Shown: positions 12,272-23,487 of the stretch, in pieces
Layout of the letters: each line of letters begins with the position of its first letter
Numbering within the stretch: position 1 is the first letter of the stretch
Position numbers and translations under genes: made by a program
Notes under the pieces: generated by a model
What the model was told of the DNA's origin: nothing
The model's input: the letters and a program-made list of their open reading frames with translations, nothing else
The model's database searches: none
DNA from: Pomphorhynchus laevis
Taxonomy: Eukaryota > Acanthocephala > Palaeacanthocephala > Echinorhynchida > Pomphorhynchidae
Reading direction: 5' to 3'
Assembly: GCA_012934845.2 (NCBI GenBank)
Contig: WNNJ02000225.1
Span: 248,001-312,000 of the forward strand
DNA: 64,000 bases

Positions 12272-12487
12272 AGCAAATTCTCGGAGATGCTATTTAAAAT
12301 ATCACAAGGCAGCCGAAACGACTGATAGTAGTTCACCCTACTGATGGGTGCTGCCGGCTATCATAAGCTCGCCTAGGAGTGATAAGGAAATCTGCTGTAC
12401 TTGTAATCGAACCCCGGTTTTTGGCAACATTTACAATTATGAAACTGAAGCTTATTAGCTCCAGGAGCACAGTTTAACACAATCTGA
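12272..12487. repeat. direct repeat copy 2, Penelope-UTR-like
   Basis: Same family as copy 1 (11912-12128), same orientation, with many substitutions between the two. Its extra caccggctatcataagct region keeps the overall layout. The divergence suggests an old duplication or two separate insertions. Confidence 0.65.
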
Positions 12488-12706
12488 ATATAAAGCGCAA
12501 TTCGTCGAGTACTGAAATCATTAAGAACTCAACTTCTACGTCATCGCAGAATTCACTTATGGTCTGAGCAAAAATATATCTTACTTCGTTGTGTATACTA
12601 TACGATAATGTTCAAGTTTTGCTTTGCATTATAAAGCGTGACTAACCTTAATGCAATCCAAACAAACTCATTTTGGGTCTGCCAAATTTGTCGGGTACCA
12701 TCAATA

Positions 12707-12897
12707 TCAACATGCAAGTAAATAACTAAGCTCATTATTAGTGAAATAAAATTCATCATGTTCTGATAGCAGTAAGGTCGGCCACAAATATGGCTTTTTC
12801 TTATGAAGATATCCACATGTAAACTCTTCATTTAATAAAATCGAATCACTTGTTGTATACAATACAGCTTTTTGTGTAAATGTTGGGCAATATAATC
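12707..12897 (-). CDS. candidate exon, unknown protein
   Basis: A 60-codon open frame on the minus strand reads RLYCPTFTQKAVLYTTSDS, then LLNEEFTCGYLHKKKPYLW, then LLSEHDEFYFTNNELSYLL, followed by a TGA. It is strongly protein-like and lies upstream of the membrane exon at 12250, so the two may belong to one gene. After the stop, the +1 frame continues with VDIDGTRQIWQTQNEFVWIAL, which hints at a frameshift or an unseen splice. Confidence 0.3.
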
Positions 12898-12985
12898 TTT
12901 TATTTATTAGTCATTTCATAAAAATTATCGTTTATTTTAAATTTCAATTTTTATTTTAACTTAATATAAGTCAATGAGCTATATA
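12898..12985 (-). repeat. partial Penelope-associated repeat
   Basis: The minus strand reads ttttatgaaatgactaataa preceded by an aaatttaaaataaacg stretch. It matches the left part of the family at 4.3, 24.4 and 57.2 kb. It abuts the candidate exon at 12897. Confidence 0.45.
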
Positions 12986-13199
12986 TAGACATATTTCACA
13001 TGTCTATATATAGACAAGTGAAATATAACAAACAGCTCGCAGAGACCAGAATTGAAAATATATTATTATTTACGTTTCACCCACAAAGGGCTTCTTCATA
13101 ATTATCTAAAAGCACATAAAATCGGTATTATAACACGAACGTTGTCTCTTTTTAGCAATAAAAAGAGACAATATTGATACTAGTAGAAATTAAAGGCTC

Positions 13200-13800
13200 A
13201 TCCATATTCTGCCCAGCGATAAATGTGCTGATTAGTATTCATCTGAGATGGTTCATCTGTGTGCAGTCGTCCGATCCACCGCTGTTCATATGTTTTCTCT
13301 TCTGTGTATTATCAGACACAGCTATAATTTGATATTTAAACGTGTGATCACTGTCAAGTGCAATAGCGTGTGATGCAGCGCCATCGGCTTTCATTCCAAT
13401 CTTAATGTGATAACGCCTTTTTGTAAGCCAATCTTTAAATGGGTGTTTCCTTTCACCTATGTATTGAGTAGCACATGTTCCTAGGTAGATCAATCCCTGT
13501 GTTTTGAAATTGGCGGAGATGCTTAACTGATATTTCCTACCTGAAGTAGTACTCTCAATCCTCGTGTTTGAACATATATCTGAACAACACTTGTATCTCT
13601 TTTTGAGTTGAACGGTTTTGAATGTTTTTCATCAGGATCGACTGTACATTTCAGATCACTTTTTACCAACATAGACTTTAGGGTATTTTTGACTCTGAAA
13701 AATATGCGAGGTCTTTTTATTTTACACGAGTAGTATTGTTCCGCACTATTTATTGTAACCCTTAGTTGTCGATTAAAAGTACGGAAAGTCGGACTTCATT
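13200..13800 (-). mobile_element. Penelope-like element remnant: linker and GIY-YIG nuclease
   Basis: Reading the minus strand from 13800 gives RIFFRVKNTLKSMLVKSDL. After a frameshift it continues YKCCSDICSNTRI, then QLSISANFKTQGLIYLGTC, QYIGERKHPFKDWL and ASHAIALDSDHTF. This is the order expected for the C-terminus of a Penelope-like retroelement: linker, CxxC-type zinc motif, then GIY-YIG endonuclease with its IYL and YIGE strands. At least one frameshift and stops near 13530-13500 show it is dead. The RT domain is not present here. Penelope-like elements move by target-primed reverse transcription using this nuclease. Confidence 0.72.
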
Positions 13801-14024
13801 CTACTGATGAGTGTTGCCGATTACTCCATCATTTCACTGCAAAAGTGGTCGTCTAGAAGTGACATGGTGACTGAATGTCGTGAATCAAAGTCCAATCTAG
13901 CAAGCAACACTATTTTCTATAAACGTGAAATTTCGAAAGAAATCCTAGACCGTTGTTTACTCAAAACATCCGTGCCCTACCTTTATATATACTATATGAG
14001 CTTAACTATCTAGAATAACCATTT

Positions 14025-14076
14025 ACTTATTTCATTTTTTCTGAAGAGTGCTTCGGCCGAAACGTTGAAATAAAGT
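14025..14076 (+). ncRNA. hammerhead-ribozyme-like motif
   Basis: The core CTGAAGA (14041-14047) fits CUGANGA. Stem II follows as G.GC-TTCG-GCC, closed by the stable C(UUCG)G loop. Then comes GAAA (14059-14062) and CGTT, leaving a 2-bp palindromic helix III (A-C/G-U) and cleavage triplet GUU ending at 14066. The 3' strand gaaataaagt (14067-14076) pairs with acttatttc (14025-14033), giving helix I with one bulge and a 7-nt internal loop. Minimal type I hammerheads of this form are known from Penelope-like elements; a Penelope remnant lies 240 bp away. Activity is untested. Confidence 0.6.
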
Positions 14077-14129
14077 GCTATAACCTTTTTGCCAGTATAT
14101 ATATTACTAAATAATATATTACTATTATT

Positions 14130-14311
14130 AAAAGGTTCGTTTGTACCATTTATCCTATCATCGTCAGGTAAACTAGGTAATCGCGTTCGAAAAAGGTTCG
14201 TTTGTACCATTTATCCTATTATCGTCAGGTAAACTAGGAGATCGCGTTCGAAAAAGGTTCGTTTGTACCATTTATCCTATCATCGTCAGGTGGACTAGGA
14301 GATCGCGCTCG
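14130..14311. repeat. 61-bp tandem repeat, three units
   Basis: Units starting aaaaggttcgtttgtaccat recur at a 61-bp period (ggttcg at 14134, 14195, 14256). Only a few substitutions separate them (taggtaat/taggagat, cctatc/cctatt). The minus strand contains CTGACGA in each unit but no following GAAA, so they are not complete hammerheads. Confidence 0.9.
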
Positions 14312-14571
14312 ATCTTTAATAAAATCAATCGATACTGCAAAATATAGACAGAGCCTCACTAGCTACGCCGACAAAATATCAAACCTCAAAAGCAGGTTGT
14401 CGTTTGAAGTGGCCCGTGCTTCATCCGCGTGCCTCCGAGCACCGAGAAGTTCGAGATTGAACTCGCAGAATAACATTCAATAAGCTTAATTTTCTTTAAC
14501 ATTCAAAGATTTCCAAAAAAATAATATATTACTATTATTAAATCAATAATATTTATTCTTAACCGAATATA

Positions 14572-14796
14572 TCCAGAAAAAAGAAATTGAATATTTCTTT
14601 GATATTTTGTATGCAAACCGCGGACATTTTTAAGAAGTTATGTAAGTATTCTTAAACCAAGAAACTTTTTACCAAGTAAAAAAGTTCACTGGTAAACAGT
14701 TTCTTGGTTTAATAATACTTACATAACTTCTTTAAAGTGTCCGCGGTTAGCGAACGAAATATCGAAGAAATATTCAATTTATTTTTTTTCTGGGAA
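14572..14796. repeat. large imperfect inverted repeat
   Basis: Arms of about 95 bp share aaccgcggaca, aagaagttatgtaagtatt and ttaaaccaagaaact in opposite orientation around a loop near 14667-14698. The outer parts (ccagaaaaaagaaattgaat and its complement) also pair. The layout is like the two hammerhead-bearing inverted modules at 23.5 and 49.6 kb. The right arm has gcgaacGAAATATC but no intact CUGANGA, so it may be a decayed member. Confidence 0.8.
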
Positions 14797-14799
14797 TGG

Positions 14800-15620
14800 C
14801 ATTTAGAAACAAAAATATTAATTAATATATTGTAGTATTATACAAAGATTATAATACCCTACGTTGTTAGTATAATAGCGTTCTAACTATATATTTAATA
14901 TCAAAGTATTAGTAAAGAGGATTTTATATATTCATACAATATCTTTGATAAATTATAATATTAATCATTATTAACTAATATGAACATTTCACAAATTAAT
15001 AATTTCCCTAGCATTTATATTAATTTGCGAAGCCTAGGCAATTAATTTGTTTTGCCTAGAGAATTAAATGTGAAAAAATTCATTAGCTAGCATTTATAGA
15101 ATTACAACTTAAATGGATTGTAAAATATATTAATATAATTGGAATTCGTAGAAATTTGTCAATAAAAACGACTGGTTTGAATATAATGAGGTTCATCAGT
15201 ATACATGTTACTATGCCATTCTAAACGAAGATTATAATAATATAATCTGATTTGCGAATATATGTTTCTGATACTCTTGTAAATTGAATAAATTGGATGT
15301 CATCGATCATTATCTTGTCTTCAGTAAAATCCAATGGTAAGTTTGCAGACTTACAGATGTGCCTAAGCAAAGCGCTAGAGTTCACTTAAAGACTTATGCA
15401 GGCTTCAACTACTATAATCGCGTAGATTTTATCTATTGGAAGTGAACAATATACAATACGACTGGTTAAAGTCAAAACTTAGTTCGATAAAAGAATATGC
15501 GATAAAGATACAACTCAAAACAGTGCTTGTTTCAATAAATATTTTCTTACTGATAGGTTGTCACCTGCAGTGAAATGGTTTTATTTATTAATAACCATTA
15601 ATAAGGCCATTAACCATAAT
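14800..15620. other. AT-rich spacer
   Basis: No open frame or named repeat. Two short phrases, aataatttccctagcattta and gcctagagaattaaatg, are near-repeats of each other around 15000-15070. Confidence 0.45.
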
Positions 15621-15724
15621 AAAGAGAGTGGCGTGATGGATTAGTCGGAGGGATCAGATCCCGCTGGAACTAAGGCTGTGACAATATCGTAAAGATTAAA
15701 CATTTTGATTTCCTTATTGATCTT

Positions 15725-18700
15725 GACTGTTGTTTTTCAACTCTCTTTTTTAGTTATTTTTAGTAGTTAAGTTGTTAAAAAAAATTTGGTTTCTAATAAA
15801 CATACAATAAAATAACATACATATTTTGTATTACCGTCGGAGACCCCTTGGCGAATGGAAGGGGCAAAGCTTGGTATTTGCCCACATTGTAACAGGCCAA
15901 TCGCACTTACAAAATTCGGAAATGTACGTTTTCACAAGAGTTTTGGGGTTCGGTGCCCAGGCACTAGCTGCGCTTCGATTGTTGATTACACACCCAATAT
16001 TTCCTCCCATGTCAAACTTACAGCCGAACGTCAAACCTACAAAGGATCTGAAATGGCTTCAACCAACGACGTTTCCCACAATTTGAACGCATATGAAACG
16101 CTTCACCGTATTTGGGCATCACCTACGCTGACAGTAAGACGAATCCCTTGGAGTTTACGAAATAAAGCAGCTCGCATTTTTACCAATCTTATTGAGGAGG
16201 CACTAGAACATAAATCGCCATGTAGCTGGACTAGTCTTTTGGGGTTCGCAAAAGTGTACCTATCAGCTCATTCAGGTGATCACCGAAATGTACGAAAACA
16301 TATAGAGAATGCACTAAAGTCAGCCGAAAACAGGCAGTTTGACACTTCCTTTCTCACGCATGTTTGTGCTCAACAAACGACCCGACATAAACACGACAAA
16401 TCAAAGACAATGACAATCGAACTTGTGCGACAGGGAAACTACGGCAAGGCAATGAAACGAATATCTTCGTCACGGCTAGCGCCGTTCACAGAACAGACAC
16501 ACCGTAAGCTCACAGATTTGCACCCACCCGGTAAAGGTATTATAACCTCAATCCCAACGGCAGAACACGGTATTGTCATCGATTCGGATACCGTTCGTGA
16601 TTCAATTTTCTCATTCCCCTCTGCATCGTCACCAGGTTGTCTGGGTTTAAGAGCCGAACACCTACAAGACATGATCACAGCGGACCAGTCTGGAAAGCTT
16701 CTAAGCCGCCTGACACATCTGATAAATTATATGGCAGCCGGTGACCTTCCTGTAGATATATCTCGATATTTTGCGGGTGCAGATCTTATCGCTATAGAAA
16801 AACCAAATGGAGGTATACGCCCAATAGCGACAGGAGAATTGTTACGGATGGTGTGTGCAAAGTGTATTTGCACGAAGATGCGCGATAAGTTCACTCAAAT
16901 ATTTCAACCACAACAGGTCGGTGTTGCGGTGGCAAATGGCGCAGATTTAATAATTCACCAGGTTCGACGATTGCACGAACAGATGAACACCTCGGAAAAT
17001 TGGGTATGGGCGAAAGTGGATGTTTCGAACGCTTTTAATACAGTTGACAGGCAATGCTTTATTGACGCAGTCGACATTGAAGCACCTTCTATCGGACCGT
17101 GGATCAAATGGTGCTACTCGCAACCATCAAAATTACGATTTGGAGCAGCAAAAAGCCTTACATCGTCAGCAGGAGTACAACAAGGGGACCCTCTGGGCCC
17201 ATTCCTTTTCGCACTGGCAATCCAACCGATTATTCGGAAAGTCGACTCGGTTACATGTATCGGTTTTAACAAGTGGTATTTAGACGATGGAATAATTGGA
17301 GGTGAACCCAAGGCAGTTGCTATCACATTAAACATGATTGCAAATGAGCTGGAAAAAATCGGACTATCAATGAATTGGCAAAAAACCGAATTAATAGGCC
17401 ATACAGAAGCAATTATCTCAACGCAGACAAAATGGACTCACTCTCCACATACCAAGTCTGACGGCAATTTTACTCTTTTGGGATGCCCAATTGGTTCGCA
17501 AGAGTTTGTAGAAGCATATCTCATAAATAGTTGCTTACCAAACCTAGTAAATGACATAGAGCTTGTCGCATCGCTTCCGGACGCTCATGTGGCTTACCTG
17601 CTATTGCGCCACTGTGCTTCCGCTCAACGAATAGCATTCCTAATGAGGAATGTAGATCCAGCAAGCACCGAACTTTTCTGTAAGCAGTTTGATAATGCTG
17701 TGATACGGGCGATTGAAATCATCGCTTCAATACAACTGTCAGCGCGAACACGATCTCAAGTTGAGCTCCCACTAAAAATGGGCTGTCTGGGCCTTAGGAG
17801 TACAAACAAACACAGAGCGGCAGCCTTTGCAGCAAGCATTAGCACAGTGGCCACGTTTGTGAACCAGGATCCGAATACATTTCCGGGCTTTGTAAACGCG
17901 AATGAAATACTTGCGCAACACGGAGCAGAAGTGGAACAACAGGCTTCATCCACAAGACAACATCAAATATCGCTCAAAATCGACACAGTAAAGCGGAAAA
18001 TCTATTAGACACTGGAGATGATCGGACAAGGGCCAGACTATTAGCGGTATCACAACCACATGCGAACGCATTGTTACAATGCGTCCCAAATCGAAGTCTC
18101 GGCCTAGCTCTTACCGACCAAGAATTTACAATTCTTGTAAGAATGTGGTTAGGCCTGCAAATTGCTCCAAGTAACTACCGTTGTAGTCGATGTTTTCGAA
18201 ACGCAGATGCTGAGGGCTTCCATGCACTAACTTGCAACTACGGTGGTTTTCCAGGAATGCGTCATAATGGAATTCGTGACGTCGTTCTCCAGGCGGCACA
18301 ATCAGCAGGAATGTATGTAGGTTGCGAGGTTCGCAACCTTGTCCAAAATCTTCAAGAACGGCCAGCCGATATTCTGATCTACGGGGATCCTTCAGATGCT
18401 ATAGACTTCGCGGTAACACATCCACTACAGAAATCTTTTCTTCGCCAGTCAGCTTATGTGCCTGGTTACGCAGCTGCGCAGTACGCATCATCGGTCAAAG
18501 ATAGAAAGTACCGTGCTAAAATGATTGAGGCGGGATATAACTTCATAATTGCAGTCTTGGAGTGTTACGGCGGCTGGAATATGGAAGGGGAGAAAATCAT
18601 CAGACGAATCGCCCGATACTTAGCAATTCGATCATCTATACCATACAGCATCGCATCTGCACGGCTCTTTCAACGAATATCAATAGCACTCATGAGAGGA

Positions 18701-19560
18701 AATTCAAAAGTTATATTATCTAGCATTGATATGTTAAACCGACCGTATTACGAGATCGCTAACCCTATAATGGAGAATCCCACACGAAGAATGAACCCCT
18801 TCCAGGCACTTGATCTGGCAGTTAACTCTCTTCCATCGTCAATTGATCAGTCCGCTCCTGGATACATTGAATTTAACAATACAAATGAAGTAACTGTCAC
18901 GCTAGCTAATATACCAGGATCCAGTGTCGATACGTCAGTTTTTACAGGAACTCATAAATTGTGTTCCAACAGAGATTGTGTACTTATAGAAGAAAACGGA
19001 AAATTCACACTAAAAGTATTGAGCTCTGCAATCACAGTAAAGCACCAGTCTTTCAAGCAAAATTAAGCCACATTTTGACACCTTTCTGCAACAATGTGAC
19101 AATTCATCAAATCATAACGACGCTGATGATCCTGAATCTTTACCTATAAACTCACAGCCAGAAACCGAAATTAGTAAACAGACCGTCGGTTATATAACAC
19201 ATGACGTACATACATTATCTGATTCTGAATTAACTGACAGTTTATCGAACGCAAATAGTGATAATCACGAATCGGACGGAAGTTTTAATTATGAAACAGA
19301 ATTATTAACTGACTTTTGTGAAACAGATCAAATAATCACGCCCACTATAAACAAACAGATGATACCGGAAAAAGGCCGGCTAGTTGTCAGTGGATCGGTT
19401 GATTCAGATATTCTAGATGATCAGGCGCTATCTGAAAGTAGTGATAACGAAGAGGAGGAAGTCTAACGCTATCGATTATGGACATTATACGAAGATGTTA
19501 ACTATTTCTTCGACATGTTATTAATTGTAATTAACTTGAACACATAACTTTTCTGATGTA
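15725..19560 (+). mobile_element. R2-like non-LTR retrotransposon (best preserved copy)
   Basis: One plus-strand element with RT and a C-terminal restriction-like endonuclease. The 5' leader holds ttaaaaaaaatttggtttc and aacatacaat. Their reverse-strand equivalents (tgtatgtttattag, then a poly-T stretch) occur upstream of the two minus-strand R2-like elements, so the leader is shared. The ends are approximate because no clear target-site duplication was seen. Compared with the other copies it has far fewer breaks, so it is the youngest of the group here. Confidence 0.72.
15855..19466 (+). pseudogene. R2-like polyprotein: Zn finger, RT, restriction-like endonuclease, acidic tail
   Basis: Residues 1-40 carry a CPHC...H...C finger. 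RT motifs follow in order: NGGIRPIATGELLRM, VWAKVDVSNAFNTVD (motif A), AGVQQGDPLGPFLF (B), WYLDDG (C), GLSMNWQKTEL (D). The frame ends at 18008, but the next frame is open from about 17990. It contains the C-x2-C-x9-H-x3-C knuckle (CSRCF...FHALTC), RHNGIRDVV and the RPADILIYG...AIDFAVTHP nuclease core. A second shift near 19055 opens an acidic tail of about 135 residues ending EEEEV at 19466. Each break is one base. The element cuts its target and primes reverse transcription there. Two frameshifts suggest a recently inactivated copy or sequencing errors. Confidence 0.75.
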
Positions 19561-20340
19561 AAAAAAGTTGTTAAGTTATTTATTTAAGAAATTTTGTATT
19601 ATTTATAAGGCAAAATTGTCCAATAAGTCTGCGGATAAAGTAGAAAATTGAAATCCGTGGCTTAGGTAAAATTTGCTTCGAGTTTAGATATCGATTGTAT
19701 AACAACTAATAAGATATTTTAGATTTCATAAAGAGTATTCGTGCCAGAAAGAAAATTACATACGGTATCTTAGACTCTGAACTCGAAACTGGTATTCGTT
19801 TGGAAAATACATTCTAAGAATGTCCTCAATACAGAGAAACGATGACATTGTACAGTTTTGCTTGATAAAAATATATTGTATCTATGAATTTTGTCAACAA
19901 ATTCAAAACTAATTTTGTCAAATTAGTTTGGATAAAGCGATTTTAATTTGGGTAAATATTTTTGAAATTATAATTCGATTTAAAATATTATTGAAATGTA
20001 AATTCGATTGATTAATATTAGAATTCAAATTTGAATTCTACTAATTTCAATTGCTATTCAATAATGCCTCGCGAAAGCGCATTATCGACTGTTCTACGAT
20101 TGAAAGTTTAACGACGTTCAATAATCCGCATATTATGCATACTGGTACATCATTGGTATGCAAAGTTGCACATTATTAAGCATTCAATGATTGAAGGTTC
20201 AACAATGTCCAACAACGTCAATAAATATATAAAGATTTTGTTAAATAAAACAAAAACAGTCAGAAAACAGAAAATCATAACATATATACGTTGCATGTAA
20301 TTCTTCACATCATAATCTCTTAACCATATTTTCTGTCTTC
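19560..20340. other. AT-rich spacer after the R2-like element
   Basis: No sustained frame. The phrases ttcaataatgcc/ttcaataatccg and gattgaaagtttaacgacg versus gattgaaggttcaacaatg show a diverged local duplication around 20060-20220. Confidence 0.4.
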
Positions 20341-23330
20341 ATATACACCTACACGGCATTAGGTCAAGAGGGATCTAAGCTTCCGGCCGCACTAGCGCGC
20401 CGACATCTAACTGAACCATTTAGGGTCTCTCACCACCCTAAGAGTTCATTCGAGGCGGACTATGGTCGGTAATCTCAAGATAAGGTGCTTGAGAAACCTT
20501 AGTATTTGCTCTGGGATAACTCCTCTAGAGAAAAGGCAAATCCCGAGATAGCCAAAGTACCCCCGAGGTGCACTTGGGTTTTCCCATTCAATGACAGATG
20601 CTGAGCCCGTTTCAGGGCCCACCTAGCTCTCCTCAGAATGCGTTTTAGTCTATTCAGGTCAGCTTTCACCGACCAACTCAAAGTAATGCTGAACCCCAGA
20701 TATTTTACTCGATTCGTAAAGATGGGGAGTGGTTGAGGCTGCAAAATGGAGGAAAGTGCAGATAGTGCTAGTCTCTTAAGTTTCTTTTTTGTTGCAGGGC
20801 CCCATGAAAGACTACCACCTGCCATATTTCAGAGTTTTGAATAAGATTGGATGGGGATAGCTGATTTTTTAATCTTAAAAAGCATCGGCTGATGTCCTAG
20901 ACTACATCTTTGCATATGCGTCCAGAAAACAGGGCCGTGGTATCATCAGCGTATACCACCAGATGTTGATCTCGTTTAAATTTTTTGTAGAGTTCAATGG
21001 ATGCAGCAAGATACAAGATTGGAGAAAGTGGAGAGCCTTGAGACACCCCTTTAATAGAATAGAACTAACGTGCATCAGGGTCGTCTTCATAAAAGAATCG
21101 CTTGGTATACAACAAAATTTCAACCCTGTTAACAATTCTCGCATGCAACCCAAGAGACCAGAGAGAAGAGATAACAAAGGGAATGGAGATGCGGTCAAAT
21201 TCGACAGAAAAGTCAAGGAAAACAGCCATATCAAGTTGATTACTATTCTCCCTACAAAACTGATGCACTTCACCTATTGCTAAATGGACCAAGCGCCCTT
21301 TTGGCAAACCCATGAAAACTCGGTGGCATTAAGTTAATCCTACTTAAATGGTCGCGAATTCTACGCGCAAGCGCGTTTTCGTAGCTGTATATGAGGGTAT
21401 TTAAAATCGAAATGGGCAGCAGATCTTTGGGACATAAAACCGATTTTCCTTTGGTAAAAATATACGTCGGCTACAATTAATGCAAGCCACATCGGATGGT
21501 GAGGCTCAAAGCATTGTAACGGCCACTTATCTTCTTTGATCGACTGTCAAAAGCTGGCAAACCCGATAAGAGAGTAGAGCGATGAATTTTGAGGTGCCAA
21601 GAAGTGGGCCACAGGAGTTAAGTATATCCGTAACAGATAAGTCCCTGGTAGTGAAGTCACCCCAAGGTGGAATTGGTTGGGGAGAAAATGTAAATCTATA
21701 ATTATGAAGGGCTAGTGACTCCTCCAAAACTTTGTCAATGCCTATATTACATATCCATCCCAAGGCTCTTTCCTTTCATCAGGCAAACATCTCTTTGAAT
21801 ATCTTCTAAAAGGAAGACTGGGAAGGGTTTAGGCGAGCAACACTCGCACTATCCCTATTCATCTAGAACCTATATCTAGAGTTAAAACAATATTCATTCG
21901 AGAGAATCTGTCTGGCGGAAACAGATAGATTGTGAAGGTGTAGCATTTTAGCTAGGACCTTGAGTTTAGTTAAAGTGGGATTGTGTAAGCGACCTATATA
22001 GGTAGTCGAGATGAACATGGTAGCTTGCAATGAAAAGTAGGAATTGAATTCGGTCAAACCAATATTCAATATCCGGGGAGTTGGATAGCTGCTTGAAAGA
22101 AAGTCACTCTGATAGATCAAAGTAAAACCTCGTTCAAAGCCACGTATCATCCTCTAACCGCTGGCGAAATAGGTCATGAGAGGTGGACAGTTGTTGGCGC
22201 GACTGCTCCGTACAGAGGGGTTTAGGCAACCGCCTAGAGTGAAGCAGTAAAATGTCGAAGATTGAATTTGTTGATGTGCAATGAAAGACAAGAGTGCTGC
22301 ATTGATCCAACGACCAATTCTGTCGTTGAAGTCACCAAGTAACATGTCATAACCGTTACCTAGCATACGATTCAGGAGGTCCCAGTTATTGTGGATTTTC
22401 CCTGGCCGGATATAGACATTGACTATGCTGATATGCTTATCGTTCTTACATAGTGATATAACTAAGCAAGATAGGGCTGGGCAAGAATAGTTTAATAAGA
22501 GGGATGATCTTAAGGAGCTCTTCACTAAGGTTAAAAGTCCTTGAGATGAAGAGGAATGAGGGGGTATGTACAAAGTGGGTATATATGTGCTTTGGGATAA
22601 ATCGAGTAATGTCTTGGGGGATACGAATAGATCGCAACTCCTGAAGGATTTTAACATATGTATCTCTACCAGATAAAAGGCTAAGGGAGATAGCACCTCC
22701 CGAATTCCACTGAAGGATATTTAGTGAAAAAGGCTTTTGATTACTTCCCATCGCGTAAGTGTTACCGGAGTGGGACACCCAGCACATAGTAGACACTAGA
22801 GGCGGAAAGGTCACCCTTATCGCTTCCTGTAACGACAGATGAAGTTGCTTCCCCACGGGCGATATATTCATCTCCCTCGGTGGGTGCAACCGTTTCCCAG
22901 TCCTTTCCTTTTCGGAATAGCTTAAGAGAGTAGATTTTTTGTCGAGACTCCACGACGCTTTTTAGACAGGAGGGCTGTCTTAGTAGTAGTCGGAGAAGTT
23001 GATGAAGAAGTACTCTGTGCCGCATAACCAACCATTGCCGTTAATATGAGAATCAACTCCTCCAACTTCTTAACGAAGGCTTGATGCTTGTCATCAATTA
23101 ATCTAATGATGTCCATGTCAGACATCCACTTGTCGGTATTTCAAGCTTCGGCGAAGTTAGACAGCATCGCCGGAACACCACAATGTTTCTTTTTGTAGAT
23201 TTAAAACTACTGCATTTGCGTGACCACGCGTTCTCCCTCAATGCGAACGATGCGGGGGCAACAACGTCGTTGAGAGTACTTATCGAGGCATAGTATTGAA
23301 TAACAATTGAAATTAACAAAATTAAATTTT
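20340..23330 (-). mobile_element. decayed LINE with apurinic-type endonuclease and RT
   Basis: The minus strand reads, from the 5' side: an N-terminal region (MSDMDIIRLIDDKHQAF near 23125); an endonuclease start SLNILQWNSGG near 22740 and LLGDFNDRIG near 22335; then RT fragments with AVFLDFSVEFDR (motif A) near 21220 and a broken YADD-region near 20950. A C-terminal piece, NRLKRILRRARWALKRAQ, lies near 20640. At least five frame changes occur, so this is a pseudogene. The QWNSGG start and overall layout fit an APE-type LINE of the I/R1/Jockey kind; the clade is not certain. Confidence 0.7.
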
Positions 23331-23487
23331 AACAATATTTAATTTTTAGAGAATTGTGTTCAAAACAGCGAAACCACTTAAAACATGTTAACGAAAAATC
23401 AAAAAAAATGGGACAGTACACCAACCGAATTTTATTAAATTCGAATTTCAAAAATTTTAAATAGTTGATACTGATCCATTATTGATA

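Noticed and set aside
12272-12487. tRNA-derived SINE or tRNA gene (B-box-like ggttcgattac on the minus strand)
   Set aside because: There is no matching A box at the right distance, no cloverleaf stems, and the rest resembles a Penelope-associated repeat.
14130-14311. Tandem hammerhead ribozymes in the 61-bp repeat
   Set aside because: CTGACGA is present on the minus strand in each unit, but no GAAA follows at the right distance and no stem II can be drawn.
15620-15680. 28S rDNA target or tRNA-like sequence upstream of R2-like element 1
   Set aside because: ggcgtgatggattagtcgga does not match the known R2 28S insertion site and shows no tRNA fold.
15831-17953. Minus-strand and alternate-frame ORFs inside R2-like element 1
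   Set aside because: They overlap the RT motifs in other frames and have no domain or splice support.
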